Below are positions 10,660 to 21,839 of a stretch of DNA of 64,000 nt, piece by piece (position 1 is the stretch's first letter; each line of letters begins with the position of its first letter). The stretch is from Richelia sp. SL_2_1 (GTDB lineage: Bacteria; Cyanobacteriota; Cyanobacteriia; Cyanobacteriales; Nostocaceae). Location: positions 1-64,000 of the forward strand of contig JAAUSO010000004.1 of NCBI GenBank assembly GCA_012033205.1, given 5' to 3'. A program made the translations under genes and the position numbers. The notes under the pieces are model-generated. The model was not told the origin of the DNA and did no database searches. It worked only from the letters and a program-made list of their open reading frames with translations.

Positions 10660-11919
10660 CTATTTTTCTTGGACAAAAATTTGCTTTGCAAAATTTTTAG
10701 TAATGTCTTTACTCTTCACTTGCATAGGCTTAGTTCCAAGCGGCCAATCTACTCGTAATGCATTCATTCCTTCACCTTCTTTGAGTAAATTTGCTAAAGT
10801 CTTAGCATTGCCTTGGAGGTTGAGTTGTTTAAGCACATTTTCCCGTAACGTTTTACATTCACTTCCTTTAAGCCATTCCAAGATAATAGGAGGAGCAACC
10901 CAAAACTCTTCTTTGGCATCTTTTAGGAATTCAAGCAAAAATACCGTTTGTTCTATCCCTTTCAAATTCGCGGATTCTAAACTAACGCCTAAGCCTTGCT
11001 TATCTAACTTGTACAGTATTGTTATTGGATCGTCTTTTGGTGAAGGAGTATCTTGTTTTATTCTCCATATTTTATATAAACTAAATAAATTAATTGAACC
11101 TAGAACTATGAAGTACGATGCAGCGGCAATAAATATAGAAGATAACCAAACTAGGATTATATCGGTAAGTCCATAGGTTTCTAGATAATTACGGCGGATT
11201 TTTAAAAACCTCTCAGTAATAATAGGATAAAGGAATATCATAGGTAATGATAATGTTATAGCTATAAACCAGAATTCCGGGCTGATAGTTTTCAGTGGGA
11301 ATGACTTTTTTTTGTCTTTAGTTTTACTTGATTCCCAAAATATTTTAACCGCCACTAGCATGAGGAATCCTGGAAGAACTAAAAGAGAAGGCAATCCCAA
11401 AAGCTTTATAATTTCCGATTCACCAATAACCCCTACATTAATTTCTTGAGTAGAAACTATATTTACTATTTTTGCTGAATATTTCGATTTAAAAGAAATG
11501 TTAAATAAAAGAAGATGCTTTCCAGGTTGAACTTGGTTCTTAGCTTTGATGTCAATGGTAATAATTTGCGTTTGTCCAGGAAGAATAGTTCTCTCATTTA
11601 TTGAATAAATAAAATCTATAAAATCAGGACCTATCGGCAAAACTTCCATAACCAAAATATCTTGATCAAATTTATTTTTAATTAATATATATATTCTTCT
11701 TGGATGATACTCATCAACTGATGACGTAGTAGTTTTTATGCTAATATCTACCACTTGTTCAACTGCCTCAGTCGCATAGACAATTGAAGCTTTGGACAGT
11801 TCAGTACAGGTAGGATACGCAATTAAAATAATTGAAACAAATATTGTCACGATTATTAATATCAATCTTTTAGTTACACTTCTATTTGATCTTTTTGAAT
11901 ATTTAGTACGATTTTTCAT
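10660..11919 (-). CDS. hypothetical membrane protein with extracytoplasmic Ig-like region
   Basis: N-terminal TM, beta-rich region (PGQTQIITIDIKAKNQVQPGKHLLLFNISF), then further TM helices. Confidence 0.55.
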   Translation of the reverse strand: MKNRTKYSKRSNRSVTKRLILIIVTIFVSIILIAYPTCTELSKASIVYATEAVEQVVDISIKTTTSSVDEYHPRRIYILIKNKFDQDILVMEVLPIGPDFIDFIYSINERTILPGQTQIITIDIKAKNQVQPGKHLLLFNISFKSKYSAKIVNIVSTQEINVGVIGESEIIKLLGLPSLLVLPGFLMLVAVKIFWESSKTKDKKKSFPLKTISPEFWFIAITLSLPMIFLYPIITERFLKIRRNYLETYGLTDIILVWLSSIFIAAASYFIVLGSINLFSLYKIWRIKQDTPSPKDDPITILYKLDKQGLGVSLESANLKGIEQTVFLLEFLKDAKEEFWVAPPIILEWLKGSECKTLRENVLKQLNLQGNAKTLANLLKEGEGMNALRVDWPLGTKPMQVKSKDITKNFAKQIFVQEK

Positions 11920-12085
11920 CTCGAAATTTGTTGGATATAGAATAAATCTATTGTTGCCCTATGGAAAAGTGTTAAAAATCAAAATAGGGATTGGAAGAAT
12001 TAGTTCTCCCTATCCCTCTTTTATGTAATGAAGCCGAAAATTACGCATAATCTCAAACAGTCGGACTTATTACATATTAAAGCTA

Positions 12086-12349
12086 TTACAAATATCCCAA
12101 TCCTCTACATTGGGGACATGGAACAGGTCTTCCTGTAAAAGGATCGGGAACTGCTCTAGTACCTCTACATAGTAAACATATTTGTTGCTTGGGTGGCAAC
12201 ACAACTGTCTCCGAATCGAATATATAGCCTAAGCCAAGACACTTACGACAGGGGTTGCCTAAAAAATCACCAGTTCCATGACACGTATTGCAAGTTAGCC
12301 TGCGAAATCTATTAATTGGATACATATATATCCCTCCTTGCCTAGTCAA
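12086..12349 (-). CDS. small DnaJ-like zinc-finger protein
   Basis: four CxxCxG-type motifs: CNTCHGTG, CRKCLGLG, CLLCRGTR, CPQCRGLG. Confidence 0.75.
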   Translation of the reverse strand: MTRQGGIYMYPINRFRRLTCNTCHGTGDFLGNPCRKCLGLGYIFDSETVVLPPKQQICLLCRGTRAVPDPFTGRPVPCPQCRGLGYL

Positions 12350-12597
12350 TCGAGTAATCTATCTACCAGAAAAACTCAGATATTAAGTGTTAGCGTCGTA
12401 AAAAAATAGGAATAAACACTTACACTTTAAGTATAGTAATAACACAAGTAGTAGAACAAAAAGTTATGTTAAGCAAACGATTGACGGTTGTGGATAAAAA
12501 CTAACTAAACCGTAAAGTGTTTCCGCACAGAGGCGTAAACGTCTCGCGATCTTGCTACAACCAGCGAGCGGGACGCTCGCACTACGAAAATGCCAAA

Positions 12598-13836
12598 TCA
12601 TTCCAAATTCACCGTAACCCGCACCTGCAAGTTAGTTAGTCCGGCAACTTTGGGTGTATCTTCTGGATCTAATTTGACCTTCACTTCCACAACTCGCGCA
12701 TCTTTATCTGCTGCTGGATCTGAATCCAAAATATCTTGCTTTTTAATTTGCAAACCGATATGGTCAATAGTGCCATGTAAAGTACCTGCAAACCCACCAT
12801 GTTCGCTGATTATTGATGCACGCTGACCGACTTGAATCTTACTCACATCAGTTTCGTAGATTTCTGCTATTGCATACATTTGTTGAGTGCGTCCTAACTC
12901 CACAATTCCTTGACTGGTATTAACTTGTTCGCCGACACGGGTATTAATTTTCAAGATTTGTCCCGCTACAGGAGAACGAACATAGAAGTCTTCTAACTCA
13001 GCTTTGACACGGTTAATCAGAACTGCGGCTTTTTCTACCTCTGCTTGTGCAACTTTTACATCTACCGGACGGACTTCTTTCAATTTTTCTAACGTGGCTT
13101 TTTCGGCTTGAATTTGTTTTTGCAAAGTGGAAACAGTTGTTTGTAATTGTGCTTGAGCAGCTTCGAGATTTGCTTGTGCTGTTTTAAAAGCTTCGCGTTT
13201 GTTGTCAAAATCTGCTGTTGCAATAGCACCTTGAAGATGCAATGCTTGATAACGTTTATAACTAGCTTCCGCGTTTTGTAATTGTGCTTTTGCTCTGGCA
13301 ATAGCGGCTTGTTTCTCGACGGTTTCTGTTTTTAATTGTGCTTGTGTTCTGGCAATTATCGCTTCTTGCGCGTTTATTTCTGCTAGTTTTGCTTCTCCTG
13401 CTTTAATTTTGGCAAACTTTGCTTGTGCTACCGCTAAATTCTTTTCTGCTTCGGTCAATTCCATCAGCTTTTTATCGGTTCCTTGCAAAATCGCAATGGT
13501 TTGACCGGCTTTTACTCTATCTCCTTCATTAACAAGTAATTTATTTACTCGGCTATCTTGAGCATAAGCAACCGATAATTTTATAACTTCACCTTGCGGT
13601 TGCAGTCGTCCCAAAGCTGTAATTTGAGTAATAGGAGCAATAGTAGTAGTTGGAACTGGTGTAGGTTTTCTGGTTTGAATTTGGGAGATTACATAAACCG
13701 AACCCGCACCAAGAAAAGTTGTCAAAATTACGCCAGCTACCCAGTAAATAAATTTTTTACTACCCCTTTGTTTGGGTGCATTTGCTGGCTGTACGAATAA
13801 AGAATTTTCGGGTTTTTTATCTTTTGTTACAACCAT
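12598..13836 (-). CDS. devB: HlyD/DevB-family membrane fusion protein
   Basis: N-terminal TM, ITALGRLQPQGEVIKLS, long coiled coil, VRSPVAGQILKI..GEQV. Confidence 0.88.
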   Translation of the reverse strand: MVVTKDKKPENSLFVQPANAPKQRGSKKFIYWVAGVILTTFLGAGSVYVISQIQTRKPTPVPTTTIAPITQITALGRLQPQGEVIKLSVAYAQDSRVNKLLVNEGDRVKAGQTIAILQGTDKKLMELTEAEKNLAVAQAKFAKIKAGEAKLAEINAQEAIIARTQAQLKTETVEKQAAIARAKAQLQNAEASYKRYQALHLQGAIATADFDNKREAFKTAQANLEAAQAQLQTTVSTLQKQIQAEKATLEKLKEVRPVDVKVAQAEVEKAAVLINRVKAELEDFYVRSPVAGQILKINTRVGEQVNTSQGIVELGRTQQMYAIAEIYETDVSKIQVGQRASIISEHGGFAGTLHGTIDHIGLQIKKQDILDSDPAADKDARVVEVKVKLDPEDTPKVAGLTNLQVRVTVNLE

Positions 13837-13902
13837 AATCTGCGGACGGGATTAATGTTACACAATTAATTAGTCCCGTACTTTTGTTGTATAGAAATAT
13901 CA

Positions 13903-13920
13903 TGAGGAACTTGTGAGGGG
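13903..13920 (-). promoter_or_regulatory. direct-repeat promoter motif upstream of devB
   Basis: minus-strand sense CCTCACAAGTTCCTCATGATATTTCTATACAACAAAAGTA. Confidence 0.65.
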
Positions 13921-14107
13921 AATTTACCGTACAGCTACACGTAGTGAAAATAAAAATAGGAATAGAAAGAATTAGTTCTCCCTATCCCTTTATAAATCAA
14001 GCAAATTTTTCTTTTTATTTCTAGCAATCCGGTTTGATTTGTGTTTCTCAAAGATGATTTAGAGATTCTTCTCACGTCAAAATTGATGCTGCAACATTCA
14101 TGAAGAT

Positions 14108-14227
14108 TTAATAAGCGGGATGTGTCATAACTATCACCCAAACCACTAAAACCATAAGTAAAACGGCAAGTTTGGCGATTAAATATGTAATATCTGTTGT
14201 AAATGGTATTAGTGTAAAGTATTCCAT
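14108..14227 (-). CDS. 39-aa single-TM small protein, not in the ORF track
   Basis: MEYFTLIPFTTDITYLIAKLAVLLMVLVVWVIVMTHPAY*; purine-rich GGGGGTAGCAAAG upstream; repeat motif site about 64 bp upstream. Confidence 0.55.
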   Translation of the reverse strand: MEYFTLIPFTTDITYLIAKLAVLLMVLVVWVIVMTHPAY

Positions 14228-14290
14228 CTTTGCTACCCCCAATTTAAATGCTTTATATGTAATGTATATTATTAATCTAAAAAATAAGTT

Positions 14291-14309
14291 TGAGAATCTT
14301 GTGAAGAAG
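14291..14309 (-). promoter_or_regulatory. direct-repeat promoter motif, degenerate, upstream of the 39-aa ORF
   Basis: minus-strand sense CTTCTTCACAAGATTCTCA. Confidence 0.5.
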
Positions 14310-14344
14310 CTTTATTCTGGTAAATGTAATCACAGAATACTTTT

Positions 14345-17095
14345 TTACAAAGCAATAGTAGCTTTAACCACAGAACAATCATCTGTAGGCTGAATAATAA
14401 ATCCTAGTTTTTCACAAACTCGCTGCATCCCCAGATTTTCTAATAAAATTTCTGCATTGATTTCGCTCAATTTTTCATCTTTTCCAATTTTTAACAATCG
14501 TTTTAGTAATTCGCTTCCTATTCCTTGACACTGATATTTATCTGTGACTATCAAAGCAAACTCAGCCCAATTTGTTTGGTGTAGTTTACTTAATCTCGCA
14601 ACGGCTAAAATTTCTTTTTTTTGAGTTTGGGGATTATAATAATCGGCGACTAAAGCCATTTCTCGGTCATAATCTATAAAGCACAATCTTGTTAAACGTT
14701 CGTGAGCAATACGTCGGCTAATTTTAATCATATGAAAGTAGCGAAAGTAAACGCTTTGCTGTGATAATTCATGATGAAATTGAATCATTAATGGCTCATC
14801 TTCAGGACGAATCGGACGTATAGTAATTTCCATCCCGTTTTGCATTTTCCAAATTGAAATATATTGAATCGGATAGGGACGAATTGCAGGTTTTGGTAAT
14901 TTTTCGATGTTCGCATCTAAATCATGCAGTACAATTCTTCCATCTAATGCCATCAAGGAATTATCAATACCTGGTTTTACTAAAAGCGGATTAATATCTA
15001 TTTCTTTAATTCCAGGTTGCTCTACAACTAACTGACTAAAACGAACTAAAAGCTGATCTAATTTATCTAATGAAATTGCTTTTCTTCCTCTAACTCCTTT
15101 TAATGCTTTGTAAATTTGAGTTTGTTCCATCATTCGCCGAGCCAAGGTAGTATTCAGTGGAGGTAATCCCAATGCTCTATCTTTAAATACCTCAACTAGT
15201 TGTCCTCCCGTACCGAATAATAAAACTGGACCAAATTGAGTATCTATGCTACTACCCAAAATCAATTCATAGCTGTTTTTTAAATCCACCATTGGCTGAA
15301 TTGTCACTCCAGCAAAATGGCTGCTACCAACTTTCTGTGTTACCGATGTTTGAATTGCTTGATATGCTTCTCTAATAGCATCAGCGCAACATAAATTTAA
15401 ATGCACTCCATTCACATCCGATTTATGGGTAATGGTGTAGGAATAAACCTTCATTACTACCGGATAACCAATTTTATCTGCTATTTGAACCGCTGATTCA
15501 ACTGTTGTAGCTAAATATGTTTCTACAGTAGGGATTCCATAAGCTGCCAGTATTTTTTTTGATTCTATTTCTGTTAATAAATATCTTTTTTTGCGACGTG
15601 CTTTCTCGATAATTTTCTCAACTAAATTATAATGAGAAAAATCTACTTCTGGATTAGCTAATACGGGAGTTTCATACAAACTACGCAAATTATAACTATA
15701 GCGCCACATATGATTAAAAATTCGGGCAGCAGTATCGGGATAGGGAAACGTGGGAATTGCGGCTTGATTGAGAATTTCTGCCCCAGCTTGGATTTCTGAG
15801 TTACCCATCCAACTTGCTAAAATTGGTTTATTGCTTTTGGCATAAGCTGTTAAAACTTCTGCTATTTTGGTAGGGTTTGTCATTGCCTGCGGTGTCAAAA
15901 TCACCAAGATTGCATCAGTATTTTTATCTTGACTGACAATTTTTAAAGTATTTTCGTAACGCTTATAATCTGCATCTCCTAATAAATCAATTGGGTTATT
16001 GCAGCTGGCATTTGCAGGTAATAATTTATCCAAAGCATCACGAGTTTCAACGGTTAACTCAGCCAGTTCTCCCCCTCCAGAAATTAACGCATCTGTAGCT
16101 AAAACTCCAGGTCCCCCAGCATTAGTAATAATTGTCATTCGTTTACCTTTGGGACGAGGTTGTTTTGACAACACCTCTGACATATCGAATAATTCAGAAA
16201 TGCGATTAACTCGCAATACCCCACAGCGTCTTAAGGCTGCATCAAACACCGCATCGCTTCCCGCTAACGCACCTGTATGAGATGTTGCGGCTTTGGCTGC
16301 AATTTCAGTACGTCCGGCTTTGATAACTATAATCGGTTTGGTTAAAGCAACTTCCCGCGCAGCTGAAAGAAAAGAACGAGCATTACCGATAGATTCCATG
16401 TAAATCACAATACTTTCCGTATGGGGGTCGTCGCCGAGGTAATAAATTAAATCTCCCCAATCCACATCGAGCATTGAACCGATGGAAATAAAAGCACTAA
16501 ATCCGACATTTTCGCGGAAACTCCAATCTAAAATAGCCGTACACAATGCCCCACTCTGACTGATAAATCCGACTTTACCAGGAAGTGCCATACCACTAGC
16601 AAAGCTCGCATTTAAGCCAATATGGGGATTGATAATTCCCAAACAGTTGGGACCAATTAACCGCATTTTAGAGCGACGAACTTGTTCTAACACCTGCTGT
16701 TCTAGTTCTACACCTGTAGTTCCCGTTTCCCGAAACCCAGCCGAAATGATAATTGCACCTTTAACTCCCGCATCTACGCATTCAGCAATAACACTAGGAA
16801 CAGTTGCAGCGGGAGTAGCAATAATTGCTAAGTCAATAACTTCTGGAACTGCGGCAATATTTGGGTAGGCTTTGATACCCAAAATGCTATTGTGTTTGGG
16901 ATTCACAGGAAAAACCGTTCCCCCAAAAGGATGGCTAACGAGATTCCACAATAAAGTACGTCCTACGCTACCTTCCTTTGACGATGCACCGATAACCGCA
17001 ACGTTTTTAGGTGCAAAAATTACATCTAAGGGGTGATGTTGGGAACGGAGAATATCATAAGCACGGTCTGAGGCTATCTTGATTGATTTTTGCAT
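14345..17095 (-). CDS. bifunctional acetate/acyl-CoA ligase (ADP-forming) with C-terminal GNAT acetyltransferase
   Basis: CoA-binding and ligase-CoA domain motifs ([41 protein letters not shown]), ATP-grasp region, C-terminal GNAT motif [17 protein letters not shown]. Confidence 0.92.
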   Translation of the reverse strand: MQKSIKIASDRAYDILRSQHHPLDVIFAPKNVAVIGASSKEGSVGRTLLWNLVSHPFGGTVFPVNPKHNSILGIKAYPNIAAVPEVIDLAIIATPAATVPSVIAECVDAGVKGAIIISAGFRETGTTGVELEQQVLEQVRRSKMRLIGPNCLGIINPHIGLNASFASGMALPGKVGFISQSGALCTAILDWSFRENVGFSAFISIGSMLDVDWGDLIYYLGDDPHTESIVIYMESIGNARSFLSAAREVALTKPIIVIKAGRTEIAAKAATSHTGALAGSDAVFDAALRRCGVLRVNRISELFDMSEVLSKQPRPKGKRMTIITNAGGPGVLATDALISGGGELAELTVETRDALDKLLPANASCNNPIDLLGDADYKRYENTLKIVSQDKNTDAILVILTPQAMTNPTKIAEVLTAYAKSNKPILASWMGNSEIQAGAEILNQAAIPTFPYPDTAARIFNHMWRYSYNLRSLYETPVLANPEVDFSHYNLVEKIIEKARRKKRYLLTEIESKKILAAYGIPTVETYLATTVESAVQIADKIGYPVVMKVYSYTITHKSDVNGVHLNLCCADAIREAYQAIQTSVTQKVGSSHFAGVTIQPMVDLKNSYELILGSSIDTQFGPVLLFGTGGQLVEVFKDRALGLPPLNTTLARRMMEQTQIYKALKGVRGRKAISLDKLDQLLVRFSQLVVEQPGIKEIDINPLLVKPGIDNSLMALDGRIVLHDLDANIEKLPKPAIRPYPIQYISIWKMQNGMEITIRPIRPEDEPLMIQFHHELSQQSVYFRYFHMIKISRRIAHERLTRLCFIDYDREMALVADYYNPQTQKKEILAVARLSKLHQTNWAEFALIVTDKYQCQGIGSELLKRLLKIGKDEKLSEINAEILLENLGMQRVCEKLGFIIQPTDDCSVVKATIAL

Positions 17096-17237
17096 AAATC
17101 ACTCCTGTTTTAAAAATGGGAAGTAGAGAGTAATTAGGAGTGTAGAGACGTAGCACTACTACGTCTGTTAGGAGTTAAGAATTAAGAGTTAATAATCACC
17201 AATTACCAATTACCAACTACCAATTGCCCATTACCAA

Positions 17238-19943
17238 TTACCCATTACCCATCCTCACTTCTTCCAACTGCAAATTATCCGATTCATCTACATGATAAAA
17301 AGCCGCATCAGTACGACAACCGCGATAAGCTAAAACGTACAATTCTTTCAAATCATTAATTAACGGATAGCGGGGATTTGCTCCGGTACATTGGTCATCA
17401 AATGCTTGTTCTGCCATTATTTCTAAACTACTATAAAAAGCTTGTTCATTATCTCTCAATGTCTCTTTAATCGTTAAAGGAATATCAATTTCATGCTTGA
17501 GATTTTCTACCGCTTCCACTAATTTTTCAATTTTCTCATCAAGAGTATTTCCACCCAATCCCAAGAAATCTGCAATTTCACCATAACGCTGTTTGGCATG
17601 GGGATATTTGTACTGTGGAAAAATAGCTTGTTTGAAAGGAATATCCGTAGCATTGTAACGAATGACATGGGAAATCATCAGCGCATTTGCTAACCCGTGG
17701 GGTACGTGAAAAGTTGCTCCCAATTTATGAGCCATCGAATGACAAACTCCTAAAAAAGCATTAGCAAATGCCATTCCCGCAATTGTTGCTGCATAATGAA
17801 CTTTTTCCCGCGCTTCGGGGTCATTTTTACCATTTTTATAGGCTCTGGGCAAGTATTTAAATAATAAATCTATTGCTTGTAATGCCAATCCATCGGTAAA
17901 TTCAGTTGCCATTACCGAAACATAAGATTCTAGTGCATGAGTTAAAGCATCAATTCCACCGTATGCAGTTAACTTTGTTGGCATATTTAAGACCAATTCC
18001 GGGTCTACAATTGCCATATTTGGTGTTAGCGAATAATCTGCTAAAGGATACTTAACTCCTGCTTTTTCGTCGGTGACAACTGCAAACGGAGTAACTTCCG
18101 AACCAGTACCGGAAGTCGTAGGAATAGCCACTAACATTGCTTTTTGTCCCAAGGATGGTAATTCATAAACTCGCTTGCGAATATCCATAAATCGCATAGC
18201 TAAACCAGCAAATTCAACTTCGGGATGTTCGTACATCAACCACATAACTTTAGCTGCATCCATCGGCGAGCCACCACCAATAGCTATAATTACATCTGGT
18301 TGATAATTGTTTAATAATGCTAAACCTTGTTTAACATTAGATAAATTGGGGTCTGGTTCAACCTCGTGGAATATATCGTATTTGATGCCGATTTCTTCTA
18401 AAACCTTGGTAACGCTATCGACAATTCCTAAATCAAACAATGGTTTATCCGTAACAATAAATGCCCGTTTTTTACCAGTTAAATCTCCTAAAGCTACAGG
18501 TAAACAACCAGATTTAAAATAGATTTTGGGGGGAACGCGGAACCACAGCATATTTTCCCGACGCTGGGATACTGTTTTAATATTTAACAGATGATGTGGT
18601 GCCACGTTATCGGATATTGTATTACCACCCCAAGTTCCACAACCCAAAGTTAAAGATGGGTCTAATTTGAAATTATATAAATCACCGATTGCACCTTGAG
18701 AAGATGGAGTATTTATCAGAACTCTTCCCGTTTTAATTGCGTTCTCGAAATAAGTAATATCATCGAAGTTAGCTGGATTGGTATACAATACGGCAGTATG
18801 TCCGAGACCACCAAATTCAATCAAGCTTTCGGCTTTAGCAACTGCTTGATGAAAGTTCGTTGCTCGATACATTGCTAAAATCGGCGATAATTTTTCATAA
18901 GCAAAAGGTTCTGATTTACCAATATCTTCTACTTCAGCAATTAAAATTTTATAGCTACTTGGCAGCGGACAATAAGTATCTTTTCCACATCCAGAAACTT
19001 CACTTTTGAGTTGAAAACCTGCTAATTGAGCAATCTTTTCTACCGACTGTCCGACAATTGCTGGATTTAATCTTCCTTCCTTTAAAATTACATTACCCAA
19101 CTGGCTTTTTTCTGTATCATTGAGAAAATATGCACCCCGACACATAAATTCCTGTTTAACTTGCTCGTAAATATCATCAACAATAATTACAGATTGTTCC
19201 GAAGCACAAATCATCCCATTATCAAAAGTCTTACTCAACAAAATCGAACTGACAGCAGTTTGAATATCAGCCGATTTATCAATTACCGCAGGAGTATTTC
19301 CCGCTCCTACACCTAATGATGGATGTCCCGAAGAATAAGCAGCATGTACCATTCCCGGTCCACCAGTTGCTAAAATTAATTTGATATCAGGATGCTGCAT
19401 TAATGCTTGAGATAATTCTACCGTTGGTTCGTCAATCCAACCAATAATATTTTCTGGGGCACCAGCAGAAACTGCTGCTTCTAAGATAATTTTTACTGCT
19501 TCTATGGTGCATTTTTTAGCTTTAGGATGAGGAGAAAGAATAATTCCATTGCGGGTTTTGAGAGCAATTAATGCTTTAAAAATAGTTGTAGATGTAGGGT
19601 TAGTTACGGGAACAATTCCAGCAATAATTCCTACTGGTTCGGCTATTTTTTGAATACCAAAACTTCTATCTTCTTCAATAAGACCGCAGGTTTTTTCATG
19701 CTTATATTTGTTGTAAATATATTCCGATGCAAAGTGGTTTTTAATCACTTTATCTTCAAGAATGCCCATTCCTGTTTCAGAAACAGCCAATTTGGCTAAA
19801 GGTATTCTTTGATTATTGGCCGCTAATGCTGCGTGTTTAAAAATAAAATCAACTTTTTCCTGAGAGTATGTAGCGTATTTTTCTTGTGCTGCTTTGACGT
19901 TTTCTACTAGTAACTCTAATTCGTGAATATTGGTAACTTGCAT
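17238..19943 (-). CDS. adhE: bifunctional aldehyde-alcohol dehydrogenase AdhE
   Basis: N-terminal acylating aldehyde dehydrogenase (CASEQSVIIVDD) and C-terminal Fe-ADH (GGGSPMDAAKVMW, THALESYVS). Confidence 0.96.
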   Translation of the reverse strand: MQVTNIHELELLVENVKAAQEKYATYSQEKVDFIFKHAALAANNQRIPLAKLAVSETGMGILEDKVIKNHFASEYIYNKYKHEKTCGLIEEDRSFGIQKIAEPVGIIAGIVPVTNPTSTTIFKALIALKTRNGIILSPHPKAKKCTIEAVKIILEAAVSAGAPENIIGWIDEPTVELSQALMQHPDIKLILATGGPGMVHAAYSSGHPSLGVGAGNTPAVIDKSADIQTAVSSILLSKTFDNGMICASEQSVIIVDDIYEQVKQEFMCRGAYFLNDTEKSQLGNVILKEGRLNPAIVGQSVEKIAQLAGFQLKSEVSGCGKDTYCPLPSSYKILIAEVEDIGKSEPFAYEKLSPILAMYRATNFHQAVAKAESLIEFGGLGHTAVLYTNPANFDDITYFENAIKTGRVLINTPSSQGAIGDLYNFKLDPSLTLGCGTWGGNTISDNVAPHHLLNIKTVSQRRENMLWFRVPPKIYFKSGCLPVALGDLTGKKRAFIVTDKPLFDLGIVDSVTKVLEEIGIKYDIFHEVEPDPNLSNVKQGLALLNNYQPDVIIAIGGGSPMDAAKVMWLMYEHPEVEFAGLAMRFMDIRKRVYELPSLGQKAMLVAIPTTSGTGSEVTPFAVVTDEKAGVKYPLADYSLTPNMAIVDPELVLNMPTKLTAYGGIDALTHALESYVSVMATEFTDGLALQAIDLLFKYLPRAYKNGKNDPEAREKVHYAATIAGMAFANAFLGVCHSMAHKLGATFHVPHGLANALMISHVIRYNATDIPFKQAIFPQYKYPHAKQRYGEIADFLGLGGNTLDEKIEKLVEAVENLKHEIDIPLTIKETLRDNEQAFYSSLEIMAEQAFDDQCTGANPRYPLINDLKELYVLAYRGCRTDAAFYHVDESDNLQLEEVRMGNG

Positions 19944-19987
19944 AATTTTACTCCTTTATTGAAATGCAGAGTTTCGCAAAGCTTTAG

Positions 19988-20758
19988 TTAAAGAGTGAAA
20001 ATACCTTTGCTGCGGAAGATATTTAATGCTTTTTCTACCTGCTCCGAGGTGGGAATTGGAGTTTCTTTTAATTTGTATTCATAACCTAGTTCTTCCCATT
20101 TATATTCACCCATTTTATGAAATGGTAATACTTCAACTCTTTGAATATTGTTAAGGGTAAAAATAAAATCAGCCAATCCAGCAATATTGTCCGTATCATC
20201 TGTTAAGTCAGGTACTAATACAAATCGAATCCAGGCTGGCTTATTAATATCACTCAAGTATTTAGCAAGAATTAGCGTTGGTTTAATCTCAACTCCCGTA
20301 ACTTTGGTGTAAGTAGCTGGTTCAAATGATTTAATATCAAGCAATACTAAATCCACAAATTCTAATACAGATTTTGCGGTTTCTAAATTGCAAAATCCAG
20401 ATGTATCTAAAGCTGTATGTATTCCTAATTCTTTACAGCGTCGAAAAATTTCTCTAACAAATTCCGGTTGAAATAAAGGTTCACCACCGCTGATTGTTAC
20501 ACCTCCACCCGAAGCTTTCATGTAAGAAGTATATTTTTTAATTTCAGCAATCAATTCATCAACTGTTACCTGTTTTCCATGTTCCAGATAGCGACAGTCG
20601 GGATTGCTGCAATAAAGGCACCGCAACGGACAACCTGTAGTAAAAATTATAAAACGAATACCGGGACCATCCACCGTACCGCAAGTTTCAACTGAGTGGA
20701 TGTAACCGGATGTAGCAACTTCAGATACTGGATGTAACATAGCTATTACCCATAGCAC
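19988..20758 (-). CDS. pflA: pyruvate formate-lyase activating enzyme (radical SAM)
   Basis: CPLRCLYCSNPD radical-SAM motif, GGGVTISGGEPLFQ. Confidence 0.95.
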   Translation of the reverse strand: MLWVIAMLHPVSEVATSGYIHSVETCGTVDGPGIRFIIFTTGCPLRCLYCSNPDCRYLEHGKQVTVDELIAEIKKYTSYMKASGGGVTISGGEPLFQPEFVREIFRRCKELGIHTALDTSGFCNLETAKSVLEFVDLVLLDIKSFEPATYTKVTGVEIKPTLILAKYLSDINKPAWIRFVLVPDLTDDTDNIAGLADFIFTLNNIQRVEVLPFHKMGEYKWEELGYEYKLKETPIPTSEQVEKALNIFRSKGIFTL

Positions 20759-20811
20759 GCAAGAGATTGAAGCTTTTTATTCGCTTCACTTTGAGTTATA
20801 CGGGAAGAATT

Positions 20812-20830
20812 TGAGGAACTTGTGAGGAAG
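20812..20830 (-). promoter_or_regulatory. direct-repeat promoter motif upstream of pflA-adhE-acyl-CoA ligase
   Basis: minus-strand sense CCTCACAAGTTCCTCAAATTCTTCCCGTATAACTCAAAGTG, 54 bp before the pflA start. Confidence 0.68.
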
Positions 20831-20904
20831 CTTTGAGAACATCTCAAACTATTGTGAATTAAACGGTTGAGCCTAATCCTTCATAAATTGCTGCAATCAG
20901 AACA

Positions 20905-20922
20905 TCCTCACATTTTTTTCAA
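20905..20922 (+). promoter_or_regulatory. weak direct-repeat promoter motif upstream of the universal stress protein
   Basis: CCTCACATTTTTTTCAAATTATATCTATAAAGTAAAAGTA. Confidence 0.4.
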
Positions 20923-21007
20923 ATTATATCTATAAAGTAAAAGTATTGAATTGTTAATTATTAACATAAAACTCTTAGTCAGTAAAAAACTGTTGAGAAG
21001 ATAAATC

Positions 21008-21487
21008 ATGATTAATCATAAAATTTTAGTTGCACTGGATAAATCTAAGCAAACAGGAAAAGTCTTTCAAACAGCGTTAGATTTAGTCAAAGGAAAAGAC
21101 AGCGAAATCAAATTATTGCATTGTATCAATAGCAATATAATGGTTGGAGATGTATCGTCTATTGGGGGTATTGGTACTATTGGCGATATTAATATATATG
21201 GGAATTTACAGAAAAACTATCAACAGGAATTAAAACAAGAAATCCGAAAAGTCAGCGAATGGTCGGAATACTACACTCAGCAAGCGCGAATGCAGAAAAT
21301 TCCCGCGTCATATACCTATGAGCTTGGAGAGCCAGGGAAGAAAATCTGCGAGTTTGCTCAATCTTGGGGTGCTGATTTAATTGTATTAGGTAGTAGAGGA
21401 CATAGTGGGATTACAGAAGTTTTGCTCGGTAGTGTCAGCAATTATGTTATTCACCATGCTTGCTGTTCGGTATTGGTTGTTAAATAA
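21008..21487 (+). CDS. universal stress protein
   Basis: ILVALDKSKQTGKVFQTALDLV; C-terminal DLIVLGSRGHSGITEVLLGSVSNYVIHHACCSVLVVK. Confidence 0.92.
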   Translation: MINHKILVALDKSKQTGKVFQTALDLVKGKDSEIKLLHCINSNIMVGDVSSIGGIGTIGDINIYGNLQKNYQQELKQEIRKVSEWSEYYTQQARMQKIPASYTYELGEPGKKICEFAQSWGADLIVLGSRGHSGITEVLLGSVSNYVIHHACCSVLVVK

Positions 21488-21839
21488 AAATTAATTAATT
21501 TTATACCCCACATTCCGGACTGAAAAGGTGTCATATAGCATCATTACTTCATTTTTTGTAGATTCTCAGCTATAAATTCGGCTAAAAAAACTTTTATCCT
21601 CAATCAAAATAGGGATATAAAGTATTAAGCTAGCGGGAGCATTCTACAAAAATATAGTAAAAAATTGTGACAGTTGAGGGTGCGGAAAGCAAGTTTTTTT
21701 CGGTAATTTTCTAACTAGAAGGAGGTGATTCTGCTTTTTAGCGATTAGATTTGGTTCCGAAGCGAGTTCTAAAATTTTCTCAAATATCTTGTTTGTTTAA
21801 TTGGATTATTCAATAATAATAGAAAAAGATAGGTAGAAG

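Noticed and set aside
13089-13301. Lys-rich 70-aa ORF inside devB
   Set aside because: Same-strand shifted frame within the coiled-coil repeat region of DevB; a compositional by-product.
17160-17262. Array of CAATTACC-like units downstream of adhE as a regulatory array
   Set aside because: Looks like a degenerate heptamer STRR common in filamentous cyanobacteria.
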